This document shows, in pieces, positions 45,561 to 58,700 of a stretch of DNA of 64,000 nucleotides. The DNA is from Glossina fuscipes (Eukaryota; Arthropoda; Insecta; Diptera; Glossinidae), in contig NW_023998422.1 in the NCBI RefSeq assembly GCF_014805625.2, forward strand, positions 2,534,126-2,598,125. The letters run 5' to 3'. Each line of letters starts with the position of its first letter. Within the stretch, counting starts at the first letter, position 1. The notes beneath the pieces were generated by a model. The model was not told where the DNA came from. It ran no database searches and saw only the letters and a program-made list of their open reading frames with translations. The position numbers and the translations under genes are program-made.

Positions 45561-47589
45561 TAACACGTTGACTGCCACGCGAGTCTTCAAGAAAATCTCG
45601 GTCAGGCCATGCGCGTTGCTATATTGCGCTACATCGCACACTGACACTGAACTCTCCGCTCAACGTATTAATGTCTTTGGTTTCCATTTGTTCCCAAACC
45701 TCATAAACATCTTTCTCTTTCACGCGTATTCTATCAAATACAAGTGTTAAATTTCGAACCTCAAGTCAGTATTTTAGAACACCTTAAGCTATATTATAAA
45801 CCAAACAAATTGTCATAAGATCGTCCAGGAAGTTTTCCTGTGAAGAGAAATAGGTAGCTATCCATCGATGTACAAATGTATGCAACGAAGTCGTATCACA
45901 TTTGTTTCTGTTATATGCGAGATGATCAGTCTAGTATAGCGTTAAAGTTTAGTAGAGGGTATCAAAAATAAAAGAAAATTTAAGCAAAAGGTAAAAAACA
46001 AAAAAGCATAACGCAAGTGAAAAAGTCGTCGACCCTAGACAGACATTGTGAACATGTACGAAAACATTCATATGTGTCTATATGCATACTAACCAGCATA
46101 TGCTTGATGCATGCAAGAAACCACAAAGCATTGTTTGCTTGAGTTCTTTACGGTCTTTTAAGTTAAAAATCGAGCTTGACACCCACTACAATATTCTAAA
46201 TGCATTTGTTCACAAACGCAAACATATCCATATACATACAAATGAGTTTACCTACTATTGCTAGTGATTAGCTACAATAACAAGCAAGCGATCAAAGAAG
46301 CAAACCAGCAAGCAAGTAAATAAGTAAGTAAGTAAGCAAGCAAACAAGCAAGCAAGCACAACCAAGCAGGCAAGCGGTGCAGGCTAAAAAGCAAACAAAC
46401 GAACAAGCTTTTCAAGAATAAATTATTAACACTCGATGACGCATAAAACCTAGGGAAACAATCAAATAACTTGAAAAAAAGAAACAGAAAAAACGGGCCT
46501 ATGCCCAGTCAAGTATTACTCTTAATGTATGAATATTCGTATACGTGTGCAATATGTAAGAAAATGTCCGGGTTGCAGAAAAAGAAAATCCACTGCTATA
46601 TAAGACCAATCAACCGATCCCTATCCCTTTCTCTTTTTCTCTCTTTCTCTCTCCCCAAGTCGGCATAAAGTTTTGTTTGCTTGGCAAGGGACCCATAAAT
46701 AACTTTCGTTAGTTAAACAACAACATGTCTGTATTGTTCTGTAGTTGTATTGTAAGTGGTTTTTTTTTTTTTTTTTTTTCGTTTTTATTTTCTGTAACAA
46801 TTTACGTTTTCTTTAGTTTGCTTTATATATCTGTTATAAATGTTTATTATAACAATAAAAGAGAACAACAAAAAATAAGAATAAAAATAAAAAACTGTAA
46901 GTGCTGCTGCCTAAGTAAAACGTACATACGTATATCCATACCCATATCCCATATGCGGACATACATCGTTATACAACAAAAACCTATAAAAGTCCGAGTT
47001 GCAGTTTTAGAACGAACTATTTTTACCTTTAAGCGACTTTAAAATAATTTTTTATGTATTAAAGCGATTAAGTGCATCCTTTATTGGGCTTTAATATGTT
47101 TAAGTTCTGTTAGTAGCACACCTTGTGTGTTAATTATAAGGTGTTATCATAAGCGTGACTTAGTTAACTTAAACTAACTTGGAACACATTTCGAAGTAGA
47201 CAAGTGGACGAGAGAAGCACACTAGTCTCCTTTCCTTTTCAGCGATCATTCAAGGCTTATATGAATAAATTAGGCGACCGACACAAATAACCGGCAACTT
47301 GTCTTTCTTACTCCTGAACGGAAATAAAACCGATTCATCTATCAGAAAGTACTCAACAAATATTAAGCAGATAGTCTTTGGTTTCTTTAAGGTTTCTTCG
47401 TTTAATTTTATCGAATTTCTTTTTTCACCTCACCACACCCTTCTTGCCACAACTGGAATTTTCCAGAATTTTTATAACTTATTAATGAGCCGAACCGATT
47501 CGTTGATTTTCCTACGGCAAGCTACTGCTTCTTTGTTCCTAGGAAGCCTCTTCAGAAACAGTTTGCCTTTACAAGCGCAAAAATTCGTT
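45561..47589. other. No gene recognised; AAGC/AAGT array
   Basis: Includes the tetranucleotide array at 46281-46374, CT-rich sequence at 46619-46653 and poly(T) at 46761-46779. Frames are short and unrecognised. Confidence 0.5.
46281..46374. repeat. Degenerate (AAGC/AAGT)n array
   Basis: About 20 tetranucleotide units alternating AAGC, AAGT and AAAC. Confidence 0.85.
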
Positions 47590-47830
47590 ATGTGATGTAC
47601 AGACAGACGATACCTTAGATATCGATAGTTGTACGTATATAGTTTTCGCTTTATTGTCATCGCAAAATAATAAGAAAATCAATCACTTGTTCTTTGTCTA
47701 CTGTGTGATCGATCCACATAATGAAAGCTATGTCCGTTCCAGTCCTCAGTCTGTTTGGGCGTTGTTTACACCCCGATAAAGTTAACATATCGTTGTTCGA
47801 CAAGTGGTCTAGGGTATAATAAATTTCATG
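47590..47830 (-). repeat. Dispersed repeat family A, copy 8 (partial)
   Basis: The minus strand starts near 47820 with 'tataccctagaccacttgtc' and reaches 'gatatctaaggtatcgtctg' then 'tctgt' near 47600, the usual tgtctgtc block. It is strongly diverged between these. Confidence 0.5.
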
Positions 47831-49057
47831 GTTTAATGGAGTTATGTCGTTTAAAAAATCCTAATCTTGTTCGCACATCTCCAGTCCCTAAACGAATATA
47901 TTCAGCGAATGCATATCGATCCATATCTGTAGACCGCCTAGCTTTTGCTTGTCAAATATGCTTGAAACAAATCTTCGAAAATGACACAAAATTTGAAAGG
48001 TTTTACGCCTACCTAGTTGACCGAAACGCTTGCAATTAACAAATGATTTTACGAGTTTTTAATTAAAGAATTCTATGTTTGCAACAATTAGTGTTATTTC
48101 TCCACGAGTGAAAGATAGTTAAGCGTTAAAAAAAGGGAGGCGCAAAGAAGAAAATGATAAATTAAATTAAAAATGATGATTACCAAAACAAGATGGATTT
48201 CCGTCTCTTTAGTCTCCAAAAAGGTCGTACTTTGAATATGTCTTCCATTTCTGCCAAACATTCCTGATCACATTTTATTTGGGAATTAGCTTGAATAGCG
48301 AGCGAGTATGCAAGTCACATACCAACTTCTTCGTAGTGGATATCAATATAGAACCATTTCAATTTTTTCACATGGAAAATGGGGAAACTGATGAAGAGAT
48401 AATCTTTTTTTTTTTTTCATTTTTTCTTAACTTCATCGGGGGACCCGACCCGATCCATTACCATGTAAGCAAAGAGTTGTAACTAAATGCTTTTTGATAC
48501 TCAAGTGACTGTGTGATGCCATGGTTTATGTCCGTTCAAGTACAAGTTTAAGTAAAACCATGAAATATATAAAATATTTATTATATCACATAATTCACTG
48601 AGTTACTAAACGAAATTGCAATCTAATAAATAAGTAAAATATTTTAATATCTAATACTTGCATTGTGCGTAGGACGGTGTGCCTGTACGTATTTATCTTT
48701 AATAAGGAAAGAAAAATAATAAAATGATTTTCATAGAAAAAAAGTTCTTATATTTTACAAAAAAAAAAAAAAAAAAACAACAATATAACGCACTTTATTA
48801 ACATTGTATATATCTACAATATATACATGTATATATATACAACAGATATACAACGCATATATACAACGAATAAAAAGCAGTCTCTATAGTCGTTCAGATA
48901 ACAATCAAAAGCATTTCTAAGCGAACGATTTCAATGTTTACAGCTACAGCTAAGCTAAGTTTTTGTTCTTGCTTTTATGCTTGTTTTTTTCCATTATGCT
49001 ACTGTTATTATTTTTGTTGCCTGATATGATTGCAGTTTTTATATTTCATTGTTTCAG
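47831..49057. other. No gene recognised
   Basis: Contains a poly(A) run at 48759-48777 and an AT/GT-rich patch near 48800-48860. No domain. Confidence 0.5.
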
Positions 49058-49122
49058 CACGCGCCGCTGGTGCAACTAATTTGCCGGAAAAGCGTAAATT
49101 TGAAATTTTCAAAAAAACACAA
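49058..49122 (+). other. Possible exon start after good acceptor
   Basis: A good acceptor, 'tatttcattgtttcag', ends at 49057. The following frame reads RAAGATNLPEKRKFEIFKKT before running into poly(A). Local GC content is higher than around it. No homologue recognised; this may be chance. Confidence 0.15.
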
Positions 49123-49629
49123 AAAAAAAAAAAAAAAAACGAAACTTAAACCACTCTAAAACTTTTGAAACGCTTGTGCGTGTGCTTGTGTGTTGATCGA
49201 AGTAATGAAGTTAATAGATTTCAAAAATTCATGCCTACACTATGCACCCGAGACAAAATGGTTCGCAATAAAGTGAAAAGCGAATTATGCCTAAGAAGTC
49301 TGAAGAACGGACGTAATTAACCGATTTTTTAAGAAATTTTTACTCAACGAATTGTTTTATTTCATAAAGCACTCTTCTACCCAGCAGCTATATGTCTTTT
49401 CCGGCTTTTCAATCGGGAAAAACAATTCACTTTCTCTCGACATGATGGAAAGATATATTTATGCTATTATTATGTACATGTATACGTATATGTATATAGC
49501 TATGGCCATATGTAGTGCGTTCTCATATTTGCATATAATTAAAAGATTTTTTTTACTCTTACTTGATAACATTTCAACTCGCTACTAACTTATTATGAAC
49601 TTTTTGCTTTTCTCGCTTCATATAAAAAC

Positions 49630-49660
<31 letters not shown>

Positions 49661-50094
49661 ATCAGAGTGGGATTTCACGTTAATTTAGCGTGAACCGTTT
49701 GTTTATGTATCCTTCGGTTCGTATGCTGTTCGTATAATGTTGTGCTGTTGTCTATGGTTAGAATGTGCACACGGCCGACAAAATTGCGATAAAGACCCAG
49801 CACTTGTACTATATACTGAACTTTATATGATTATTAATTGATAGTCGTGGATGTAAGACAAGCCAACAAAGAAAAAACTCAGACGTGGCTACTTTCAAGT
49901 CGAACGTACGCAAATACGGATTCCTATTCTGGATTACTCCTTCCCATCAAATAGCAAACATCCAATGAGTGGCGAACCTTGTATTAAAATAGAGTATCAG
50001 ATTTGATTTTTCACGTAGTTTATCAGTTATCAACGGAAAACCGATTTTTTTTCCTTTGAAAATAAAGCTTTTCTTATTTTACTCTGGACTGCGC
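49123..50094. other. No gene recognised
   Basis: Poly(A) at about 49122-49139 and (AT)n at about 49631-49657. Nothing else. Confidence 0.5.
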
Positions 50095-50265
50095 GCGTAA
50101 CCCTTGACCGACTTAGCCCATATTCAACACGAAACTGCCTGCAAGAGCGTCCAATATGCTTGCCAATGTTGAATGCATTATCTTGATTTTTCTAACTTGC
50201 TTTAATACTGATAAGGAATATTCTATACAATTTCTCAAGCTTCCGTCCGAATGTTGCAAACATCC
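50095..50265 (-). repeat. Dispersed repeat family B, copy 6 (fragment)
   Basis: 'cccttgaccgacttagccca', then 'attcaacac' and 'tgcctgcaagagcgtccaat', aligns with the same section of copy 4 at about 59680-59740. Frames of 60-86 codons over this part are incidental. Confidence 0.45.
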
Positions 50266-51014
50266 TGAGAAAAAGAGTATATCCCTATCCGTCGGTTTCG
50301 GGTCTGAAAACAGAAAAATTGAAATTCGCAATCCCAGGACACAAGCTTTAAACGAAAAGATGGACTCATGCTGGTCACGATTGCCCTTACTGTAGATGTG
50401 CTTTCGATTAATTCGTCGGAAGATTTACATCGACTTAATAAAATTGACATATTTCCAAGAGTAAGTGTAAAATTAAGTTGTTCATCTTCATACACATACT
50501 TCCGATGTACATAAACTAAGCATAACTACACTCATATTTTTAGAAACTACATAGATTTAACAAAGTTTCCATTTTCTTGCATATTTCCTTAGCTTGTTTT
50601 ATATTTATGTACAGAACTTATACGCAAGAGCTGGCCCAAAAAGGTTAATTTAATTAACTGCATATTTCTAGGAGTTACATAAATTGGAGAAGTTTAGCAT
50701 ATCTTCAGGCGATGGTATAAAATTATTTATTTATATACTTGCATACTTTTTACAAACTTAGTATATTTACAGTGATTGCTAAAAGAAAAAAATAATTGGG
50801 CTTTTTGATGCATACCTTTTTGATTTATGTAAACTTTCAAAAATTAATATACTTGCAGGCGAAGGCAGAAAAAAATATTAAAAGCATAGCTTGAAGGATA
50901 AACACTAATTCAATAAAACATAAAAATGTTAAATTAATATTTCGATAGATACTTCTAGATTTCAAAATACCATAGAGTTTGTAAACGTAATATGCGTTAA
51001 AAGTCATTTACAAT
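50266..51014. other. No gene recognised
   Basis: AT-rich. A weakly repeated phrase of the type 'acataaattgg..aagtttagcatat...caggcgatgg' recurs at about 150-base spacing (near 50680 and 50830), suggesting a diverged tandem repeat. Confidence 0.4.
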
Positions 51015-51265
51015 ATCCTACACCACTTATGGATATATTAAGTTGGTGCGGACGTCGAGAAGGTGATAAATCCCATCGAGAGATTGAGATGGATCCAGTG
51101 TTTTTGTTATTTCGAGACACTTTGGGAATCGAGTTAAGCTTGTCTGTCTGTCTGTGCGTCTTGTTTTCAATGTACAGGCCGCAATTTTTGAGATATTTTG
51201 ATGAAATTTGATACACCAGCCGAAGCACGAACACTATTGAGAACGGTTCGGCGTTCTATTCTTCT
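51015..51265 (+). repeat. Dispersed repeat family A, copy 9
   Basis: Blocks 'ctacaccacttatggatata', 'ggtgcggacgtcgagaagg', 'cgagttaagcttgtctgtct', 'tttttgagatattttgatga' and 'agcacgaacactattgagaa' are all present in order. Confidence 0.65.
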
Positions 51266-51314
51266 TACTTTTTTCTACTTTTGCTTTCTTGTTATGTTTT
51301 CAAGGGATGGTCTA

Positions 51315-51500
51315 TGTATCCGCCTGACTGGCCGAGTAGGCAATGGATCTCGACTAACAACCCCATGGTCGTGAGTTCAAAGTGCGGTAGAGTTTTCAAT
51401 AAAGCTGGCAACCTCAGATGGTAGTGCTGTAAGACTTTAGTTTTGAAGTTCATTTCTCTGGCTACCTTTATATGGGTACTGATAAGAGAGGGTGTAAAAA
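51315..51500 (+). mobile_element. Probable tRNA-derived SINE
   Basis: The A box TGGCCGAGTAGG (51329-51340) and the B-box-like GAGTTCAAAGT (51373-51383) are 44 bases apart, as in tRNA genes, and 'ggtcgtgagttc' is a typical T-arm phrase. About 100 bases of unrelated body follow, ending in 'gggtgt' and a run of A (51496-51504). Head, body and A-tail are the SINE layout. The tRNA stems do not fold fully, so it is not a tRNA gene. I could not identify target-site duplications. Confidence 0.5.
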
Positions 51501-51504
51501 AAAA

Positions 51505-54500
51505 TTTAAATTCACGTCGCTATGGATATCTCTACAATTTTAATAAACTTGAAAACCTTAATATTATTTTCCTAAGATTAACGTAGGTAGGTGTTCAATG
51601 CTAAAACTTAAGGTTATTAACTAATTAAATGTTCATCGTAATATTTATATTAGAAATAATTGAAACAACTGGCCATGATTACCCAAATTTGACTCATTCA
51701 CTGTTTATATCGAAATACTTACATACAAACATACAAGCAATAGCTTTATATGAATATTGTATACATGCATATATTGTATATATATACATATTTATGAATA
51801 TAGTTCAATAAGACAAACACAAGATCAAAGATAATTACAGTACAGAAATATACCTCAATGGGCAACGGTATTGCCCACTATTTGCAATATATATTTGTTA
51901 GTTCGGATAGGTTATGCAAATGTATTACTTGAATATTTCATTGCCTTTGTTTGCTGTCGTTTTTCACATTGCAAGTGGCAATCTTTCGTTTTTATGTTAT
52001 TGCTACCAGTTTTTTGGTCTCTACGTAATTCAACATCAAATGGTTAAACTGCAATTTGCAATTTTCATATCCATACACACTATCGTTATGCATAATAGTT
52101 CTTTCATTCCATTTGCGCAAACTACGTAGAAATAATAGAAAAGAAAATGTACATATGCTTGACAAATGAATTGAAGGCAAAAGAGCTACAAGGGTTTCTC
52201 ATATCACTTGTGCTGAAAATTGCTAAAATTAACTCAGAGAATACAACAAAAACAAATGACAGTGAATGACTTCAAAACCAATGCCCTTTGCTTTTGCTTA
52301 CATTCAGTTCATCATTGTAGCTTTGAGTAAACGAAATGTCTCGATTACATCGATATTACTGAGAGTATTGTGTCAGAAAGGATAACATACTCGCTGTTGT
52401 GAGATTTCTTGAAGGCCACTTTAGATATATTTATATTGCCCTTATTGGGAATTATCGCTTAAGCAATAAAGGGATTGTGGAAGGAGATAAATAACAGGTC
52501 GGCTTTTTTAATCAAAATAATAGAAAGAAAGGGAGTGTCATCACGAAGTTACACTGGAAATTTAAACTCAATCACTTAAAACTGAAGTACTTTGGAGTTA
52601 CGATCAAATGTTCTAAAAAAGTCTTTGGTTTTTTTTTTTTGCCAAACCTGCTACGTTTTTAATTCATTTTTGAATAATTAGTCAAAGCATTCCTTAAAGC
52701 CCTAACTAATGCACAGACATCTATAAGAAATGTGATCCAATATATTGGTTGATTTTTTTTATAAATAACTTCAAGAGGCATAGCAAAGCATTCTTAAACA
52801 TTTTCCCGACATTTTTTGCTTTTTTTTTCGATCTTCAAAAAAATGATTGCAGCGAAGATAATACGACAAGATTCCCAAATATTTGTAATCAATTTTCTTA
52901 TAACTACTCTGGCCTTCAAGATATTTATCTATTTCTACCAAAAGGCATCATTTTGATCCCCTTTCTTTGTGAAATCACCACAGTCGTAAAACCGTGGAGA
53001 AGAAGCAAAAACATTTCCTAACCGATTAGAAATGTACGGTTCAAAAATGATTGCGGTTTCTCCTTATGCGCGTTCACAATGTAAAAGAAAAGGCGGCAAC
53101 CTCGTAAAGACACCGACAATGTTTTCGTATTTTCTTCTATAAGTTTCGTATTTTCTTCTATAAGTTATTTCGGATCAAGGAATGCTTGCGACAAATTTCG
53201 GCGACTGTACCGATTTCATAAGAAAAGTGGTCAAAATGATTCCTTTTGGTAGAAATATATATATATACAAATCTACTTCTAGCGCTAAGGCCCAGTTAGA
53301 GTTGTGGCCCGAATCTGTAGAAGAAAGTATTCTTTTCTATTCGTGTCCAAGGGGAGAAAATTATTGCATGATTCGAAAAAATCCATCACTGACTTTTTTT
53401 CATCATTTTTAATAAATTTCATTTTATATAGAGACTAAGAAAGGTATGCAGGCTTGCAGACATCTCTCTTAAATCAGATAAATTCAATGGTGTTAGCAAT
53501 TATCCAATTTACACGTAGTTTCACATACACAGCAGTATTCTGACCGACATAATCCATCACAAAGACATCACAAGTCAAAAGACATTTTTTTTATTTGCGG
53601 TTCCTCGTGACTTGACAGCCTAGTTTTACAACACAATTGATAATAGACGGGTTTTATGGCGAGTGTTGTTACGGAATAGTAATTTTGATAGAAACACACA
53701 AAACCTATTATCAAAAAACACATACTCTTAAGATAAGTGACCGGTTACAAGTGGCAGAATGCAGCTGACAGAATGTCTCTTCGAAACTGTCGCTATATAT
53801 AAGCGGTGAGTATCAAAAGTTCGCCTTTAGCTTAAGATTGCTATTTTATGCCTATTTATGCTTTTTTTCTTTTCTTTAAAAAACTAAAATATCAATGAAA
53901 TTGAAAGCCAAAAACGAAATAGTTATAAACGGTGTAATTTATATAATAGAGCTGTTTTCGAACCTGGCACCTGGTACGTTGCTTTTTTATAATATTTATA
54001 TATATATATATATAATAAATAAATAAATTTATATATATACATATGTATATATGTAGGTATATAAATGAATGAATAAGTGAGCGGATACAGATATAAATGA
54101 GTTAGTTTCTCTCCACGCTTGTGTTACTTTAAAGTTTATGCTTAACAACAAATATTGGTTTTCTTATTTTCTTATTCTGAAAATATTTTTATTTTATTTT
54201 TATTCATTTATTTATATTGGTTATTTGGTTTGTTTGTTTGTTTGTTTGTTTTGGTTTTTTGCAATTTAATTTAGTTTAACACGTTATACTCGAACAATGT
54301 GTAAATTATCTAAAATACATGAAAAAAAAGAAAAAGAAAAACCAAATTAAAAATGATAGTTATATTGAAAATGAAAACACTTATGCCGTTATAATTCATG
54401 TTCTCATGGATTGAATGGTTTCGATTTCTCTAAAAGCACTGAAACTTGATTATTATTTTTGAAAAACTTTCAAAGTTTTCGAATAGCAGAATAACTTTGG

Positions 54501-54654
54501 TTTATGAAAAACTTTATTTTATCGTAGATTAAAAAGAAAATTCCGATAGCGAATTAACCTGGGACTCTGGAGAAGGAAAGACCTCTATGTGCTGTACATG
54601 ACGTGTAATCTTTTCAACAAAAGCGGTTAAGTTTTCGTTTGGAAATTTTTTATT
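51505..54654. other. No gene recognised; simple repeats
   Basis: Contains (AT)n tracts near 51774-51786 and 53998-54014, a perfect 21-base direct duplication (53123-53164) and (TTTG)n at about 54229-54250. Plus frames at 52749-53021 and 53182-53412 are unrecognised. Confidence 0.5.
53123..53164. repeat. Perfect 21-bp tandem duplication
   Basis: The unit 'tttcgtattttcttctataag' minus its last base fits the quoting limit; the full 21-base unit occupies 53123-53143 and again 53144-53164 without a mismatch. Confidence 0.9.
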
Positions 54655-54985
54655 TCAATAGAAAAGCCAGTGAAAATATTATGATGGCATGGACATGGCC
54701 CACCAATAAGTACCCTATGCCACTTCGCTTAACACAATTATTCATATGACGACTTTTTAAAGAAAGCCCTTGCATTAGAAATGGTCGAAAGAGTGGTCCG
54801 ATCCCCACCATGTTCAGTAGCGTTCGTCCTTCAGGCAAAATATGACGTTGTACTGAATTTCATTAAAAAAGATGCGAAAATTGCGACCTGCAGGTTGAAC
54901 ACAGGCGTTGCATACATCCGCACAAATTAAACACACCCTTGTGACGAAAGTGGCGTAGAGTATAATAAAAGTGCTAATCATTATG
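54655..54985 (-). repeat. Dispersed repeat family A, copy 10
   Basis: The minus strand reads 'ttattatactctacgccact', 'tttgtgcggatgtatgcaac', 'ctgcaggtcgcaattttcgc', 'gaaggacgaacgctactgaa' and then 'gatcggaccactctttcgac', in family order. Confidence 0.65.
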
Positions 54986-55543
54986 GGGATCTGATTAGCT
55001 GAACATGCTTGATACATACGCAGACGCACGTAAACATATGTATGTCGATCTTATCTCTTATATGTAGATATATATTCGTCTCTTTGAGTGAATCACTTAA
55101 TAGAGCAAATGTCACAAATAAAAATCATCCATGTCAACAGTGACAATTTCAGAACAGAAAAATTAGTCGTCATTGGTCGGTACAGCAATCCTTTGCCAAT
55201 CAATCCTTTATACATTCATCATTTATATTTCTGAAAAGCCTTGATGAGGGTATGTTTGCCCTCTTCTTCTTTCCTTGCTGCATTAGCTTTCCATTTAGGT
55301 CGTGCCATATTAAGAGAGTAAAATTCACACCACAAGAAAGTCATCATTGGATTTTTCAAAAGCCGGCGTTGATTGTCCCTGAGCGTTAATCCTAATCTTA
55401 CTGAGCAATGAATTTGTATCGCTTTGGAACCTTGAACTTGAATCTTTTGATTATTTCATTTTGCAATTCGACATTTTTTTTTTTTTCTTTTCGTTTTACT
55501 TTGTTAAACGGTACTAACACTAGCTCTTTTTATTGTGAAAAAA
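54986..55543. other. No gene recognised
   Basis: On the minus strand a 29-codon frame (about 55308-55219) starts MARPKWKANAARKEEE. It is too short to judge. Confidence 0.45.
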
Positions 55544-55708
55544 ATGCCAAAAAAATCTGGCGATGTGAAGGTGAGTGTTACAGAGAAAAACTGTCCAAAA
55601 TTTATTACGGGGACACTTTCCAGCAAGATGACAGTCAACGGTCGCCTTCGAGATTTCTTCACATGCTTCGATCTAGATAGACCATCAAATAGTATGACTC
55701 GTGCACAG
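55544..55708 (+). other. Possible first coding exon, 55 codons
   Basis: An ATG in a good fly context (AAAATG, 55544) opens a frame of exactly 55 codons ending TRAQ at a phase-0 donor, 'gcacag|gtaaaa' (55708/55709). The peptide begins MPKKSGDVKVSVTEKNCPKF and includes NGRLRDFFTCFDLDRP. Composition is less AT-rich than the flanks. No family recognised, and the opposite strand is also open, so chance or a decayed element remains possible. Confidence 0.22.
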
Positions 55709-58700
55709 GTAAAAGGTTTACTTTTCATAAGAACGCGTGTATGGGGAGGGACGCGGATAACTTAGCATAGCAATTTCCAATAAGTCGTAGAAATTTTAGC
55801 AAAATAGCTTGAAAATCGTGAATTGTAAGTTGAACGTAAAAGTATATGAACAGACAATCAAATTGGACAAATAAGCGTAAGCTGAGGCAGGAAATAAATC
55901 TGAATCGATTAGAATAATGAAAAATGCTTCTATATGAAGCTCGATTAAGTGCGGCATAAGACATTCGCATACATTCATCGCCTGAGGTACTGCACGAAAT
56001 GAAACCTTATAGAATATTTTTGTCAAGGAGATATTTTCCATTATGCAGTTATGCAATTTACTGTTAATTAAATATTCTTATACACCTGACCAATAGTTTG
56101 TACAATTTTCCCAACCAACTATCAAATGCGTCTGTCTGTAATTAATAGTTCAGCCAGACATGTGATAAGCCGATTATATGTGTACGGATAATAAAAGTGT
56201 CTCTTGCTTGTATTGATTTCTTAAAACGATTTACTCCCAACGAGATAATTGTAACTCAATTTTTTATATTGAATTTCCTCTATTTTTGTTTTTTTGTTTT
56301 TGTTTTTTTCTTTTTTTTTGGAATTAATTACAATTTTAAATGAATTACGCCTACGTTTGCAAACATTTTCCTAAATCTCTAACAACTTTCACATGAAAAA
56401 ATCATCATTTATAACTGAAAGTAAGGTAAAAAAAAAAAGACAACAAAAATAAAAAGCCAAAAGAAAAACGAAAAATGAAAAAACTAACAAACATCAATAA
56501 GACAACATCAAACCACAACAATAACGACAACAATCGTAAAACGTAAACACGGGAGCTTTTATTGTTTCTACTTAACAGCAAAAAAAAAAAAAAAAGGAAT
56601 AAATAAATAAATAAATAAGAAAAAAATAAAAATTGAATTTATAACCAACGTAAACATAATACCTTCATATGCATTCATAAACGCGCGTACATGTTTATCT
56701 ATAAAAACTTTAAACCGCAACTAATACTGTAACTGTAGATGCTGCAAAGCATTAAACTATAAATGTGTTGTATATGAGCGAGTATAAGTGTTTATATGAA
56801 TCGATATTAAGCCCACGCAGACCACTCATTTTACGCTCGCCCATAAATAAACTCAATTTTGCAATGAACTCAAGTAAATCAACGTAATACAACGGTATCA
56901 CAGCATCACAACAGTAAGCATATATATATATATATAGATACATATATGTTTATGTGTAGTGGTAGGTAACAACAGCACTAGCACTTTAGCGTACATAGCA
57001 CAAGCAGAACACTATCAGCAGCAGCAACCGCAGTTGTAGCAGCAAACACTATATCACCACTATATCGCAGAAACGCAATAAATCTCTTAAGCGTGGGCTA
57101 GTCAACGTGCGCCAAACGTCAACGATTTGTTTTCTTTTCATTTGTTTTATAGTAAAGCAGCAAAAGTGCACATATATATATATATGTATGTATATATATA
57201 TATATATGTATGTATATATATATATATATATGTATTCTCCTTTGTATTCACATACACGCACTCACACAAACTTACGAAGAATATATTTACGGTTTATTAT
57301 ATTTTCCGTGTTTTTATTATTTATTTATTTATTTTTTTTTTTGATTTTTGCATCTCTCTCATCGAAATGGTTAATTTAGTTAATTTAGTTTTTAATTTTT
57401 TTTCTATGAAAATGAAAATTCAAACATTTCCTTATTGATGTTAATTGCACGAAATAGATATTTGCCCAAAAATTGGTTTTGATAATCTTTCCTTCATTCA
57501 CAATTAAACAAATGAACGAAAGCGGTAGAAACGAAAATGAAAACAAAAAGTGTATGCTATTGATTTTCAGTTACGCATCTGGAATCCTTTCACATTTATT
57601 GCAGATTAATAGATTTCTTTAACAAATTAAGACATTATTGCTGCTTAATCGGCATAAGCGATTCAGCTTTCGAAGATGAATACATTTTTACTACAAAGCG
57701 AAAACTGAAGACTGTAAAAATGTGGCAATTTTCGTAAAGAAGATTTCCAGTCGAGCGTCCAAGCTAATCTATACATAAACAATAATAGAGAAGTGTACCT
57801 TGTCGGATACGGCGAACTCCAAAATCCGGGATGCCGGAAGGATTTAGGTACATTTTTAACTATGAAGCAATCTTTCCCGTTATCGTGAATGTATCGAAGT
57901 GTTCGTAAGCATTTCTATTACCATTAAATTCGAGTTATGTTCGCTGTAATGTAGGCGGAAGAAACTACATGAGAGAACATGAGGAAAAGCGGCGCCATAC
58001 ACGATGTTGCAAGATTTTAGATATATATTTGCAACGAAACAATCTGTCTCGACAAGAGAAGAGTCGTTAGTTGGAGTAGATCGCAGTATTCGTATGAAAA
58101 CCTTTTTTTTCAGTGAGTTAAACTTCGTGCATCGGTCCCGTCAAAAATTAATAAAAGAGCATTTCACGGCTCGACGATGTAGGTGGATGGATAAATCGGA
58201 CAATTGGCGAGAAGAAGAAGCTCATCCATGCTAAGGGAAATAAATATTCAATGAACACATTCCTACCATGAAGCGATCTTCTTTGACAAGAAGAAAGCCA
58301 CTACTGTGAATACCTCGGAATATTCGAACAAACTATTACTGACTTCAGTTCATCAGAGTTCAAAAATGAGTATTTTGAGGTTTGCCAAATGTATATATTT
58401 GCTCGATGATTTTGGAATAGCGAAAAGCCTTCGTGAAGATCCTTTCATTTGCATGTTTGTTTATCACAGAACCTCTAAGTTCGCTTTGCATAGATGTGTC
58501 GAGAATGAAACGAAGTTTTTCTGCCATACCACCTATGCGTCAGTTAGGTTATTCCAAGATTTCCTATACCGCTGAGATGTTTCAGCAGCTGTGTGGCGGT
58601 GACCTTATTTATACTCTAATCAGTAAAGGGATTTTAGGTCAACAAGCCGAGGTAAAGGAATGAAACGATAATAAAAGTAACTTCCTACTGGCATTTTGTA

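Noticed and set aside
51321..51395. A functional tRNA gene
   Set aside because: A and B boxes are well spaced, but the anticodon and acceptor stems do not close, and the sequence continues into a SINE-like body.
57107..57438. Overlapping plus frames with Tyr-Ile repeats
   Set aside because: They are translations of the AT/GTAT microsatellite and T-rich flanks.
58306..58663. Two overlapping plus frames of 76-89 codons
   Set aside because: Composition is ordinary, but neither frame has a recognisable motif, splice context or neighbour to support it.
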